A DNA stretch of 64,000 nt from Micromonospora pisi (GTDB lineage Bacteria > Actinomycetota > Actinomycetes > Mycobacteriales > Micromonosporaceae), in NCBI RefSeq assembly GCF_003633685.1, contig NZ_RBKT01000001.1, positions 992,001 through 1,056,000 on the forward strand, given 5' to 3'. The position numbers and the translations under genes are program-made. The notes under the pieces were generated by a model. That model had not been told where the DNA came from. It did not search any database and worked only from the letters and a program-made list of their open reading frames with translations. Shown in pieces: positions 17,993-28,300 of the stretch. Position 1 is the stretch's first letter. Every line of letters begins with the position of its first letter.

Positions 17993-19299
17993 TGAGCACG
18001 ACCGCGTTTCCGGTGGCCGAGGGCGCGGCGCCCGAGGGGCGGGCGATGGACCTGTTACGGTTCGCCACCGCGGGCAGCGTCGACGACGGCAAGTCGACCC
18101 TGATCGGCCGGCTGCTCTACGACACGAAGTCGCTGTTCACCGACCAGTTGGCGGCGGTGGAGGCGGTGTCCGCGGCCCGTGGCGACGAATACACCAACCT
18201 GGCGTTGCTGACCGACGGACTACGGGCCGAGCGGGAGCAGGGCATCACGATCGACGTGGCGTACCGGTACTTCGCCACCCCGAGGCGGAAGTTCATCATC
18301 GCCGACACCCCCGGGCACATCCAGTACACCCGGAACATGGTCACCGGCGCCTCCACCGCCGACCTGGCCCTGATCCTGGTCGACGCCAGAAAAGGACTGG
18401 TCGAACAGTCCCGGCGACACGCGTTCCTCTGCTCCCTGTTACGGGTGCCGCACCTGGTCCTCTGCGTGAACAAGATGGACCTGGTCGACTGGTCGCAGGA
18501 CGTGTTCGAGCGAATCTCCGACGAGTTCACCGCGTTCGCCGCGAAACTCGAGGTACCGGACCTGACCGTGGTGCCGATCTCCGCCCTGCACGGCGACAAC
18601 ATCGTCACCCGCTCCGAACACACCCCCTGGTACGAGGGCCCGTCGCTGCTGCACCACCTCGAACGGGTACACATCGCCTCGGACCGGAACCTGGTCGACG
18701 TACGTTTCCCGGTGCAGTACGTGATCCGACCGCAGTCGACCACGGTCACCGACTACCGGGGCTACGCCGGACAGGTCGCCTCCGGCGTACTCAAGCCCGG
18801 CGACGAGGTCATGGTGCTCCCGTCCGGATTCACCTCCCGCATCGCCGCCATCGAGACCGCGGACGGCCCGGTCGCCGAGGCGTTCCCACCGATGTCGGTC
18901 ACGGTCCGGCTCACCGACGAGATCGACATCTCCCGGGGCGACCTGATCTGCCGGCCGAACAACGCCCCAGCGGTCGCCCAGGACATCGAAGCCATGATCT
19001 GCTGGATGGACGAAAGCCAACCACTCCGCCCCGGCGGCAAGTACGCCATCAAGCACACCACCCGGTCGGCCCGGACGGTCGTACGCGGACTGCACTACCG
19101 ACTCGACGTGAACTCGCTGCACCGCGACGAGACCGCCACCGAACTCGGACTCAACGAGATCGGCCGCGTCCGGCTCCGGACCACCGTCCCGCTCCTCGCC
19201 GACGAGTACCGGCGCAACCGCACCACCGGCGGTTTCATCCTGATCGACGAAACCACCAACCGTACGGTCGCCGCCGGAATGATCGTCGACACCAACTGA
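17992..19299 (+). CDS. cysN: Sulfate adenylyltransferase subunit 1 (GTPase), without APS-kinase domain
   Basis: A 435-residue translation-factor-like GTPase. G1 is GSVDDGKST, G2 region RAEREQGITIDVAYRYF (REQGITID), G3 DTPGH and G4 NKMD, followed by two beta-barrel domains. It forms the APS-making complex with CysD and couples GTP hydrolysis to the reaction. Many actinobacterial homologues are CysNC fusions, but this protein ends at the normal CysN length with no kinase domain. APS kinase must therefore come from elsewhere. Two TTA codons are present (18055-18057 and 18439-18441). The start overlaps the cysD stop by one base (TGATG). Confidence 0.95.
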   Translation: MSTTAFPVAEGAAPEGRAMDLLRFATAGSVDDGKSTLIGRLLYDTKSLFTDQLAAVEAVSAARGDEYTNLALLTDGLRAEREQGITIDVAYRYFATPRRKFIIADTPGHIQYTRNMVTGASTADLALILVDARKGLVEQSRRHAFLCSLLRVPHLVLCVNKMDLVDWSQDVFERISDEFTAFAAKLEVPDLTVVPISALHGDNIVTRSEHTPWYEGPSLLHHLERVHIASDRNLVDVRFPVQYVIRPQSTTVTDYRGYAGQVASGVLKPGDEVMVLPSGFTSRIAAIETADGPVAEAFPPMSVTVRLTDEIDISRGDLICRPNNAPAVAQDIEAMICWMDESQPLRPGGKYAIKHTTRSARTVVRGLHYRLDVNSLHRDETATELGLNEIGRVRLRTTVPLLADEYRRNRTTGGFILIDETTNRTVAAGMIVDTN

Positions 19300-19310
19300 C
19301 CCACGTTAAG

Positions 19311-19354
19311 AAGGGCCCCTCCCGCCACCGGAGATCGGAGCGGGAAGGGCCCTT
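19311..19354. terminator. Bidirectional terminator between cysN and the protease gene
   Basis: Arms 19311-19325 and 19340-19354 pair at 14 of 15 positions, with T-rich or A-rich flanks on each side (GTTAAG before, TTTGTC after). It sits 11 bp after cysN and 9 bp from the end of the convergent protease gene, so it can serve both. Confidence 0.85.
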
Positions 19355-19363
19355 TGTCACGTC

Positions 19364-21226
19364 TCAGAGGGTGAGGGTCCAGGTGTTGATGTAGCCGGTG
19401 TCACCGGCGAAGACGTCTCGCACCCGGAGCAGCCAGGTGCCGTTCGCCGCCTCGGTGGAGAGATTCGCGGTGTAGGTGGTGTTGACGTTGTCGGCACCGT
19501 CGAAGAAACTCTGGTTCTTCAGCCGGTAGGCCGTACCGTCCGGCGCCACCAGGTCGATGATCAGGTCGCCGCGGAAGGTGTGCACGATGTTGACCGCGAC
19601 CGTGGACGCCGAGGAGGCGTTACGGTTGCAGCCGGCGATAACGATGCTGCTGGTCACCGCCGTGTTGCTGTCCGGGATCGCCACATCGGTGCCGTTGGTG
19701 CCCGAGCACCCGCCGCCACCCGAGCCGGTAACCGTCAACGAGTACGTGGCGCTGCGCGTACCCGCGGTACCGGTGCCGGTGACACTGACACTGTAGGTGC
19801 CGGAAGGAGTGCTCGCCGAGGTGGCGATGGTGAGCGCGGACGAGCCGCCCGAGGTGACCGTGGCCGGGCTGAACGAGGCGGTGGCGCCGCTCGGCAGGCC
19901 GCTCGCCGACAGGCTCACCGACTGCGCCGAGCCGCTGGTGGTCGCGGTACTCACGGTGGCACTGACCGAGCCGCCCGGCGCGGTCGAGCCGGCCGTCGGC
20001 GACACCCCGACGGAGAAGTCGTTGGCCGGTGGAGTGCCGTCGTTGACCACGTAGAGCAGCTTGTTCGGGGAACCGGTGCCGGGGTTGGTCACCACGTTGT
20101 TGGTCGCGTTGTTCACCAGGTAGTCCCGGACCTGCTGGGGGGTCCAGGTGGGGTTCGCGGACGCGACCAGGGCGGCGGCGCCGACCACGTGCGGGGTGGC
20201 CATCGAGGTGCCGCTGATCGTGTTGGTCGCGGTGTTGCTGGTGTACCAGGCCGACGTGATCGACGAGCCGGGCGCGAAGATGTCCAGGCAGGTACCGATG
20301 TTGGAGAAGGACGACCGGGCGTCGGTGCTGGTGGTCGAGCCGACCGTGATCGCCTCTGCCGTGCGGGCCGGCGAGGTGTTGCAGGCGTTGCCGCCGTTGT
20401 CGTTGCCCGCGGCGAGACCGTAGGTCACACCCGAGTTGATCGAGTTGCGGACCGCCGTGTCGAGCGAGGCGTTCGCGCCGCCGCCGAGGCTCATGTTCGC
20501 CACGGCCGGCTTGATCGCGTTCGCGGTGACCCAGTCGACGCCGCCGATCACACCAGCGTTGGTGCCGCTGCCGGAGCAGTTGAGCACCCGTACGCCGACC
20601 AGCTGCACGCCCTTGGCCAGGCCGTAGGAGGAGCCGCCGACGGTGCCGGCGACGTGCGTACCGTGCCCGTTGCAGTCGTCGGCGGAGCCGCCGTCGACCG
20701 CGTCGTAGCCACTGGTGGCTCGGCCACCGAAGTCGTTGTGGGCGAACAGGATGCCCGTGTCGATGATGTACGCGTGCACGTTGGTCGCGGTGTTCGGGTA
20801 GGTGTAGGAGCTGTCGAGCGGCAGGTTGCGCTGGTCGACACGGTCCAGGCCCCACGACGGGGGGTTCGGCTGCGTCCCGGAGATGCGAACCGTGTGGTTC
20901 TGCTCGACGTACGCGACGTCGGGGTGCGCGGCGATCCTGGCCGCCGCCTTGGCGCCGGCCGTGATCTCGAAGCCGCGCAGTGCCGCGGAGTAGGTCCGGG
21001 CGACCGCTCCGCCATGCTGGCTGGCAAGTGTGCTGGCCGTGGTGCCGACCTGTGCCCGGCTCACCGCACTCTCCTTGAACACCACGATGTAGCTGTCGAC
21101 GACAGCCGTGGCACCGCCGGCACTACGAACAACGCCCTCCGGTTCGGCCGCCACGGCCGGCGCGGCGGCCGCCAGTAGCAGCATCGCGGCGGCGCCCACC
21201 ACAAATGATCTTTTCGGGAGATTCAT
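19364..21226 (-). CDS. Secreted subtilisin-like serine protease (S8) with P-domain
   Basis: A 620-residue preproprotein. Start at 21226, behind a strong GGAGGGAGGGG run. A signal peptide ([22 protein letters not shown]) is followed by an inhibitor-I9-type propeptide ending near [10 protein letters not shown]. The catalytic domain carries Asp in YIIDTGI, His in [11 protein letters not shown] and Ser in [10 protein letters not shown]. An Ig-like strand-rich domain (about residues 420-510) leads to a C-terminal proprotein-convertase P-domain ([20 protein letters not shown], ending [11 protein letters not shown]). It is exported and self-processed, and probably degrades proteins outside the cell. 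It converges on cysN and shares its terminator; it is probably not part of the biosynthetic cluster. Confidence 0.95.
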   Translation of the reverse strand: MNLPKRSFVVGAAAMLLLAAAAPAVAAEPEGVVRSAGGATAVVDSYIVVFKESAVSRAQVGTTASTLASQHGGAVARTYSAALRGFEITAGAKAAARIAAHPDVAYVEQNHTVRISGTQPNPPSWGLDRVDQRNLPLDSSYTYPNTATNVHAYIIDTGILFAHNDFGGRATSGYDAVDGGSADDCNGHGTHVAGTVGGSSYGLAKGVQLVGVRVLNCSGSGTNAGVIGGVDWVTANAIKPAVANMSLGGGANASLDTAVRNSINSGVTYGLAAGNDNGGNACNTSPARTAEAITVGSTTSTDARSSFSNIGTCLDIFAPGSSITSAWYTSNTATNTISGTSMATPHVVGAAALVASANPTWTPQQVRDYLVNNATNNVVTNPGTGSPNKLLYVVNDGTPPANDFSVGVSPTAGSTAPGGSVSATVSTATTSGSAQSVSLSASGLPSGATASFSPATVTSGGSSALTIATSASTPSGTYSVSVTGTGTAGTRSATYSLTVTGSGGGGCSGTNGTDVAIPDSNTAVTSSIVIAGCNRNASSASTVAVNIVHTFRGDLIIDLVAPDGTAYRLKNQSFFDGADNVNTTYTANLSTEAANGTWLLRVRDVFAGDTGYINTWTLTL

Positions 21227-22657
21227 TCTCCCCTCCCTCCGATCGGCACCCGTCCGTCCACTCGCCCACGACAAGGGATCGATGGTGACCGATTGAGAAT
21301 CAGATTACTCAATGGCGGGATCGAAAGACAGATGTCGAATCCTCTATACCGCCCCTTAGATGGAGGTCAAGGTATGGCAATTCATTCCACATCACAGGGA
21401 ATGGTGATCAACCTAAGCCGTGCTATCAAGTCGTCGACAGCGCAGCGCCGCCAGAGATGCCGGGCTCGTCTCCCGAAATAAGACCAGGAACTCACGGCCC
21501 ATCGCCCGATGACCTTGAATGGCTTGACCCGAACCGCCACTCGGCGCCGCCCGCTCGGACCTGCGCGGCGCGATCTACCTGGGCGTCGAAGGCTTCCGCC
21601 GGCTGGTGGCCTTGACGGGCAGACCCTGGTGTTGTCGGTCGGCGTGTCACTAATTTGATTGACAGCCCGAATATCCTGCGCCGCAGGGCGGGGACGGCTG
21701 TGTCGATGCAGAGAAGGGCACGGAACCCGGTCCGGTTCCTTCCCGTGGCGAGAGCGGCGTTGGTGGCGTTTTGGGTGAGAGGGCCCGGGCGCGGCTGACA
21801 TAGTGCCGCACTGCGGTTTCGTACACACCTATGCCACTAACCGGATCGACGATGGCAGTGAGGGCTCGGCGAAGTTTGTCGGCGTCACGCAGGGCGGTCT
21901 TGGCGCTGATGCCGGCCATCGGTGTCGTGTTGGGGTTCACCGTGCTGCGCCTGCCGGGATGTACAACCAGCGGCAATGATCCGCCACCGTCCGCGGTCGT
22001 TGCACCAGAGGCGGGCCCGGTCACGTCATCGGTGCCCGTGCCTCGTTGGACAAGGTGCGGAACCGCATCGAGGCGCAGGTCAGCTCGTGCTGGTGTCCGG
22101 CATCGCGGTGTCGAAGAGCTTTCCGTCGAGGATCACGTGTGACCAGCCGTCGGTGGCGACTCCGGCGAGGGCGTCGTTGGGGTCCTTCCTGGTAGATCAG
22201 ATTCCGTCGCAAGAACCTGTCTACCGAGGGCCTCACGCCTGTCTCGACACCGTCCGTTATGGACGTGATGCCCGTGTCAGCCCAAAACCGGCACGAATCA
22301 CTGTTGAGATCACCTCAATGTCTCCATGACGGACGCCTCCCCAGTCCACCCTGCGGTGCTCGACGCCCCACCCAGGCTCCGCATCGCCACGGCGTTCAGC
22401 GAACTCACCCAGGCTCTCTGACCGCAGACCCGACCCCGACCCCGGCCCCACGCGTCTCCCGACCAGTCAACACAACGGACCCCCCGACAGTGGCTGGCGG
22501 CTATACATCCGCTTCAGACCCGAGTACCTCGGTTCCTTCTGGAGGCTTGCTGCTTCCGCTAACCTGGAAGCCAGGCATGTAGCCGGAGGGCATCCGGTGC
22601 CTCCTTCTCTCAGTCGTCAGCTTCCCCCGTGGCAGACGACGAGAGAAGGGGGCGAAA
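21227..22657. other. Gene-poor stretch, 1.4 kb
   Basis: Apart from the transposase scrap listed separately, I see no reading frame with convincing protein character. The first 200 bp are AT-richer than average and should hold the protease promoter. The remainder carries short open frames on both strands that lack ribosome sites or recognisable motifs, consistent with decayed mobile DNA. Confidence 0.6.
22081..22185 (-). pseudogene. Fragment of an IS5-type (DDE) transposase
   Basis: The minus strand reads 34 residues including DGWSHVILDGKLFDT, a stretch typical of the start of the DDE domain in IS5-family transposases, before hitting a stop at 22081-22083. No catalytic triad or flanking transposase sequence is present in frame. 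It is a remnant with no expected function. The match is from memory of the family. Confidence 0.5.
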
Positions 22658-22840
22658 ATGCCCAGGAGAAACACAACTGAAGAGGAGGCGCACGCGCAGC
22701 TCCTGTCGTTGCGGTGGGTGGTAATCCTCCTCGCTGGGGCCGGCACTGGCATTACCGCCGGTGTGGCAGGCGAGGGGTACATCGCCGGGCTGTCGGTAGG
22801 GATCGCGGTCGTCGCGCTCCTTCACAAGATCGTGAGGTGA
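22658..22840 (+). CDS. Small two-helix membrane protein, unknown function
   Basis: A 60-residue protein. An AAGGGGG ribosome site lies just upstream of the ATG at 22658, and a hairpin follows 11 bp after the stop. A charged N-terminus (PRRNTTEEEAH) precedes two hydrophobic segments (about residues 19-37 and 41-56) and a basic end (HKIVR), predicting a small inner-membrane hairpin protein. No family is recognised. The ribosome site and terminator make a real gene likely, but it could be a phage or mobile-element remnant. Confidence 0.55.
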   Translation: MPRRNTTEEEAHAQLLSLRWVVILLAGAGTGITAGVAGEGYIAGLSVGIAVVALLHKIVR

Positions 22841-22851
22841 AGGAGCTGACG

Positions 22852-22874
22852 GGGGGCACCGAAGGGTGCTCCCC
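22852..22874 (+). terminator. Hairpin after the small membrane-protein gene
   Basis: GGGGGCACC at 22852-22860 pairs with GGTGCTCCCC at 22865-22874 around a 4-nt loop. It is followed by C/T-rich sequence rather than a pure T run. Confidence 0.5.
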
Positions 22875-23426
22875 GTCTCCCTCTTCGGGTAACGCGCACG
22901 TTCGCGAAGGTAGAGCGACCTACATCTGCTCACCGGCCAGACCGTCGAAGCACGCGCCACCTGGCGAGAGGCGGCGACGATCCTCGCGGAAATCAACAAC
23001 GCCGGCGCGGACCGGGTTCGCCAAACTCGAACAACTCGACCGCGAGTCGCCGGCCTGACCGGGGCGTCACCGGCCGACCCTGAGCAACCGAGTGCTCTGC
23101 CAGCCGGCCAAGGATGAGACCGGTCTAACCGCGTCTGTCTCGACCTCCGCCCATACCCAGGTGACGACCTACCGGCGCACCTCGGCCGTGACCGGTGGGA
23201 AACCCGCCGCCTCGGGTACGTCCACCGCCACTTCGGTGCGTTGCTGCTGATGACCCGCTGCCGCGCGCGGTACCTCGGGCAGCCCTGACCCGCCCGTGCC
23301 CTGGGCGCCAACGCGGGCACGGCCCGAGCCGGTCCGGGTGGCGAGGAGTCCCTCGCCACCCGGCGGCGTTTCAGGCAACGTAAGCGCCTACGTCGAACAC
23401 GCAACCGCTACGCCCGTCACTACAGG
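22875..23426. other. Gene-poor stretch before the SWIM gene
   Basis: No frame here has a ribosome site plus recognisable protein features. A hairpin-forming GGGTGGCGAGG / CCTCGCCACCC pair near 23336-23364 may terminate the minus-strand operon that ends at 23427. Confidence 0.45.
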
Positions 23427-25373
23427 TCAGCCGACGGGTGCGACGGCCCAGGAGGACCGGATCAGCTCTCGCTCGGTCGCGGCGAGGTGGGCGGTAGCGG
23501 CGAGCCAGGCCCAGGCGTACCGGTCCGGGTCGGGATCGGCGAGTCGGCCGAACACGTCCCGGCCACGCCGGTCGGACTCGTGGGCAAGTGCGGCAGCCAC
23601 CGTGGCGGCGGTGGTGAAACCAGCCCGGCGCAGCGGACCGGCCAGCTCGGCGCCCTCGCTGCGGGCCGCCTCGCCGACGGCACGCCGACCGCCGGAGACG
23701 GCCAGCTCCACCAGCCGGCGGAGCCGCCACAGCGGGGACTCCGCGACCACATCAACGCCGGCGGCGAGGACCGGTTCGGTCATCGCGGCCCGATCGCGCG
23801 GTGGCAGGTGGCCGCCCTGGATCTGGTCGTAGCCGAGGTCCGCCCGGCCGTGCCAGTCCACTGGCAGCCGCAACGTCGCGACGGCACCGGGCACCGGGCC
23901 GACCGCGAGCGGGTGCAACGTACTGGGCCGGGCCGGGTCCAGCCGGCCGACCACCCGGATCCGCAGGCCCGGCCAGGAGGCGAGCCGTCGTAGGTTGGCC
24001 ACGTGGGCGAGCACCGGGTGGGAGTTGACCGGCATCAGCCGGATCACCGGTCCATCCGGCACCAGTGCACGGTCCGGTCCGGCATCGGTGCCGGAGGCCA
24101 GCTCGCGGGCCAGCACCTGGTCACCGACGGCACCGACCACCATCAGGTCACAGCCGACCAGCGCGGTCCCGGCGCGGGCCGGATCCTCCGGGTCGTCGGC
24201 GGCGAGTTGGGCAGTCACCACCTCGGCGAGCGGGTGGGCGAACAGCTCCGCCAGCGGGCCGACAGACCAGTCGGTATCGCTGAGCGGAGTGGCCCGGACT
24301 CCCTTGCCGGCACCGAGCCGGCCGTCGGGGGAGACGGTGGTGCCGGTGATCCGCAGGCCACCGCGGGCCAGCACCGCGTGGTTGACCGCGACCGCGCCCA
24401 TCTCGGTAACTGCCCGGTCGCAGTCCCGTGCCCGGTCCGGGCCGCCCGGTTTCACGTCGCCAAAGGAGAGCTGGCGCCCGTCGGCCGCGATCAGGTGGGT
24501 GACCACTCCGGCGTACCCGGTCGCGCTGATCACCGGTTCCCGGCAGACGCCGTAGACCTCCAGTGTGCCGTCCGGCTGGTAGGACCGCCGGAGGATGCCG
24601 ATCAGCGCTGGATCGGGGTCGCCGGCGGCCAGCCGGCCGGCCACGTACAGCAGGTCGTGCAGCGCCTCGACCAGTTCGGCCAGCCGGTGTCCGGCTTGTC
24701 GTTCCCGGTGGGCGCGCAGGCCGCGTACGGCGCGCAGCGCGGCGCTCTCGGCTCGCGGTAGTCCGGCCAGCCGGGCACTGTGCGCGGCGCGCAGCAGTTC
24801 GGCTTGGGGCACCGCACCAGCGGCTGGCGCGCCGGCCGCGAGCACCGCGCCAGCGGCTCGCCACAGCGCGTCAGCGGCGGCCCGTTGCGCCTTCGTCGGC
24901 GCCGCGCTCCGGCCGGTACGGGCGGAGCGCGGCCCGTCCGCGTCAGCCGATCTTCCGGTGCGCCCGGGCCTGCCGGTCCGCCCTGTGGCCGCGCCGGTAC
25001 CGCCCGGAGTGGACGATGCGCCGGTGCTGGACGTTGGATCGGGGTGGGCTGCCGGGTCGGCGACCGGACAGGCGACCAGGACCGCGGTCCGGTGCAGGCA
25101 GCGGGGCGCCAGCAGGCAGCTACACCACGCCTGGTGTGGGTGGGTGACCGCGCCGGTCGGCCCGGGCGTCAGGGTGACCCGGGCCTCGGGGCCGCAGTCG
25201 ACCGATACGCCGCCGTCGACCTGGTCCGCCGGTACACCGGCCAGCCGTTCGATGGTGGCGTCCAGCCGCTTGTGCAGCCGAGGTGGCAGGGCCGCCACCG
25301 CCGCGGCGGCGACCCTCGGCAGCACCGGCGGCAACCGGTCGGCGTCTGTGGCGGTGGGCGTGCGTTGCGTCAA
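23427..25373 (-). CDS. SWIM zinc-finger protein (YehQ-like)
   Basis: A 648-residue protein. The TTG at 25373 is chosen because it has GGAGG six bases upstream and overlaps the preceding stop (TTGA). The SWIM signature C-x-C-x5-C-x-H reads CSCLLAPRCLH (about residues 90-100), preceded by a strand-rich start. An Arg/Thr/Gly-rich linker follows, then a long domain of alternating helices and strands with no known catalytic motif. SWIM fingers bind nucleic acid or protein. It is the last gene of a five-gene operon that in E. coli corresponds to yehQ of the yehI/L/M/P/Q group. Function is unknown. Confidence 0.85.
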   Translation of the reverse strand: MTQRTPTATDADRLPPVLPRVAAAAVAALPPRLHKRLDATIERLAGVPADQVDGGVSVDCGPEARVTLTPGPTGAVTHPHQAWCSCLLAPRCLHRTAVLVACPVADPAAHPDPTSSTGASSTPGGTGAATGRTGRPGRTGRSADADGPRSARTGRSAAPTKAQRAAADALWRAAGAVLAAGAPAAGAVPQAELLRAAHSARLAGLPRAESAALRAVRGLRAHRERQAGHRLAELVEALHDLLYVAGRLAAGDPDPALIGILRRSYQPDGTLEVYGVCREPVISATGYAGVVTHLIAADGRQLSFGDVKPGGPDRARDCDRAVTEMGAVAVNHAVLARGGLRITGTTVSPDGRLGAGKGVRATPLSDTDWSVGPLAELFAHPLAEVVTAQLAADDPEDPARAGTALVGCDLMVVGAVGDQVLARELASGTDAGPDRALVPDGPVIRLMPVNSHPVLAHVANLRRLASWPGLRIRVVGRLDPARPSTLHPLAVGPVPGAVATLRLPVDWHGRADLGYDQIQGGHLPPRDRAAMTEPVLAAGVDVVAESPLWRLRRLVELAVSGGRRAVGEAARSEGAELAGPLRRAGFTTAATVAAALAHESDRRGRDVFGRLADPDPDRYAWAWLAATAHLAATERELIRSSWAVAPVG

Positions 25374-28300
25374 CGTGATCCTCCGCGTACGCGGTCGCCC
25401 ACCCAGCGGGCGAGTTCGAGCGGGCTGAGAGCGGCGACCGGCATCCCGGCCGCGACGAGCTGCTCGGCGACCGGTACCGAGTAGCAGGGCACTCCCCTGT
25501 CGTTCAGCGCGGCGCAGCCGAGCAGATGTACACCGGAACTGGCCAGCGTGCGAACCTCGCCAAGCAGCCCGGCCAGCGGGTAGCCCTCCTCGAAGTCGCT
25601 GACCACCGCGACGATGGTGCGGCTTGGCACGGTCACCAGCGAGCGGGCGGCGGCCAGTCCGGCGGCGATGTGCGTACCGCCGCCGACCCGTACCTCCAGC
25701 AGCAGCGACAGCGGGTCGTCGACTCGGTCGGTCAGGTCGACCACCATGGTGGAGAAGGCGAGGAAGTGGGTGGACAGGGTGGGCACCCCGGCCAGTACGG
25801 CGGCGGTCAACGCGGACCACACCACGGATGCCTCCATCGAGCCGGACACGTCGACCACCAGCACCAGCCGCCAGTCGGCCTCCTTGCGGACTCGGCTGTT
25901 GAAGACCGGGTGTTGCGGCACCACCACCGTCCGGCCGTCGTCGAGCCGTTGGGTGTGCGCCAGGTTGGCCCGCAGCGTCCGGGCGAGGTTGATCCGGCCG
26001 CCGGGACGGCGGGACGGACGCGGGTTGGTCAGCCCGGTCAACGCCGGACGCATCTGGGTGGCCAACTGCTTGGTCAGCTCGACGACCAGCCGCCGGACCA
26101 GTGGCCGTAGCTTGGCCAAATGCGCCTCGGGCAGGCCACCGGCCAGCGACAGCACTGAGGTCAGCAGCTCCATGGAGGGGCGTACCGAGGCCGGGTCGAG
26201 TTCGGTGAGCACATCGGTACGGCCGTTCTCGGCTGCCCGGGCGATCACCTCTTCACGTACCGCGGTGCCGAACAGCGCCTCGAGTTCATCGGCCCACTCG
26301 CGCGCGGTCGGGAAGGAGGCTTCCTGGCCACCGCCGGCCGCCGGGCCGAGGTCGATGGCGCCCTCGCCCTGGCCCGCCCCATACAGCTCGTCGAGGGCGC
26401 GAGCGTAGCGGCGGGTGTCGGCTGACAACCGGTCGGATTGACGGCCGAGTAGCAGCCGCCACCGGTCCGTAGGGGTGAGCCGAGCGGCCGGCGGGTCCGA
26501 CCCGGGTTCGGCGTCGGCGCCGGCAGCGGTACCCGCAGGGGTATCGGTGCCGGCGGGGGCATCGGCGAAGCCGGTCGCGGGGCCCGGGATCGGGATGTTG
26601 CGGGCGACCAGCGCGGCCCGACCAGCCATGTCGGCGGCGGCCCAGTGGGCCAGCAGTTCGGGCGAGGCCGGCAGGGTCAAGTCGAGCCGATCGGCCAGCC
26701 GGCCGGAGACGGCGTGCAGCAGCCGTTCCCGGGCCGCCGGGGTGAGCGCGTCGAACCCGCCACGCAGCGCCGGCAGTCGGTCCAGGAACTCGGTGTCGGT
26801 GAGCCGCTCGATCCGCTCCAGCAGCGGGTCCAGCGCGGCCGGGGTGGCCTGCAGCAGCGGGTGTGCCGCAGTGAGCAGACCACCGAGCAGCCCGCGCAGG
26901 TGCCGTCGGGTGTCCGGTCCGGTCGCCGCGTCGACCCAACCGGCCACGCGGGTGCCCAGAGTTTCCAGATCGGTCAGGTCGAGCAGCACTCGGGCGGCCA
27001 GGGCGGCGCCCTGGATCAGCGATGAACCGGTCCGGCTCAGGTGACCGAGAGCCTCGTCCAAGCGGATACCGATCCGTTCCTCGCCGGCCCGGACCGCGAG
27101 GTCGACCAGCGCGGCGGCGTCGGCCGGGGCATCGCTGCCGGCCAGGCCAGGCAGTCCGCGGACCGCCGCGTCCAGCAGCACGACGGCTAGTTCGGCCGTC
27201 CGGGCTCGGCCGGCGGCGGTGGTGCCGGGCAGGTGTTCCCGGCGCAGCGCCTCCAGCAGGTCCAGTGCGGCCAGCAACTCGGGCAGCGTGCCGGTGTCCG
27301 GCAGCACCTCGGCGGCCAGTTCGAGCCGGTCGGTGACCAGCTCGGGCAGGTCGCAGCGGGCGGCGTCACGTAGCCCGGTGAGCAGTTGCGCGGCGGTGGG
27401 GCCGCCGTCAGCGACCTCCCGGCGGAACCGCTCCCGCAGGGTGCCGGCCGCCGCCAACGCCGCGGTCACCCCGCGTACGCCGACCAGGTCCAGCCGCGCC
27501 GCCACTGACGGCGTCCAGGCCAGTTGCCAGCGGGTGGTCAGGGCGGCACCGTCACCGGTGCCGGAGACCGCGATCGGCTCGCCGTAGCCGACGCCGCAGA
27601 GCTGGAGGCGTTGCAGCATGATCTCCCGCCGCCCGTCCAGTTCGGTGCGCAGCGGGTCCAACCGAAACTCGCGGGGCTTCGGGCTGTCCGGGTTGGGCAG
27701 CCGCAGCGCGGCGAGTTCCGCCTCGACTGCGGGGCCGAGCCCGGACCGGGGCGTACCGGGGGCGATGCGGCCCCGCTCGGCACCGACCAGCACGGTCTCC
27801 AGCGCCGTGGCCAGCGCTCGACCGCGGCCGAGCAGTTCACCCTGGCCGAGCACGGTGGTCACCGCCTCGATCACCTCGCCCCGGCCGGGGGCGGGCAGGT
27901 CCCGCAGCCGGGCCAGGTCGTCGGCCAGCCGTACGGTCTCGGCAGCCTCGCCGGTCCCGGCAGAGTGGCCGGCCGAGCGGAGTTCCCGGCACAGGTCGGT
28001 GACCGCCCGGGCGGTGGCGACCCGGATCCGTTCCGGGTCGCCGGCGGCGGTGAAGACGGACTGCTGCCAGCGCGGGTCGCGGATCCCGGCCGGGTAGCCG
28101 GAACGGGAGTCGAGCAGGTCGAACGCGTACGGCACCAACGAGGTTGTCGCCGTGCCATCGGCGCCGTCGGTGCTGGCTGGCCGGGTCTGGGTCGTCACGG
28201 AACGGACCAGACCGGACCGGACGGCGACGGTCTGGTTGGACGCGGCGGTCGACGGCGGATCGCCGCCGACCGTGCTGACGGCCCGCGCCGGCCCGTCGAC

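Noticed and set aside
19580-21178. A 532-residue plus-strand frame over the protease gene
   Set aside because: Composition is Gly/Arg/Val-rich with no motifs; the minus strand encodes an intact S8 protease with its catalytic triad.
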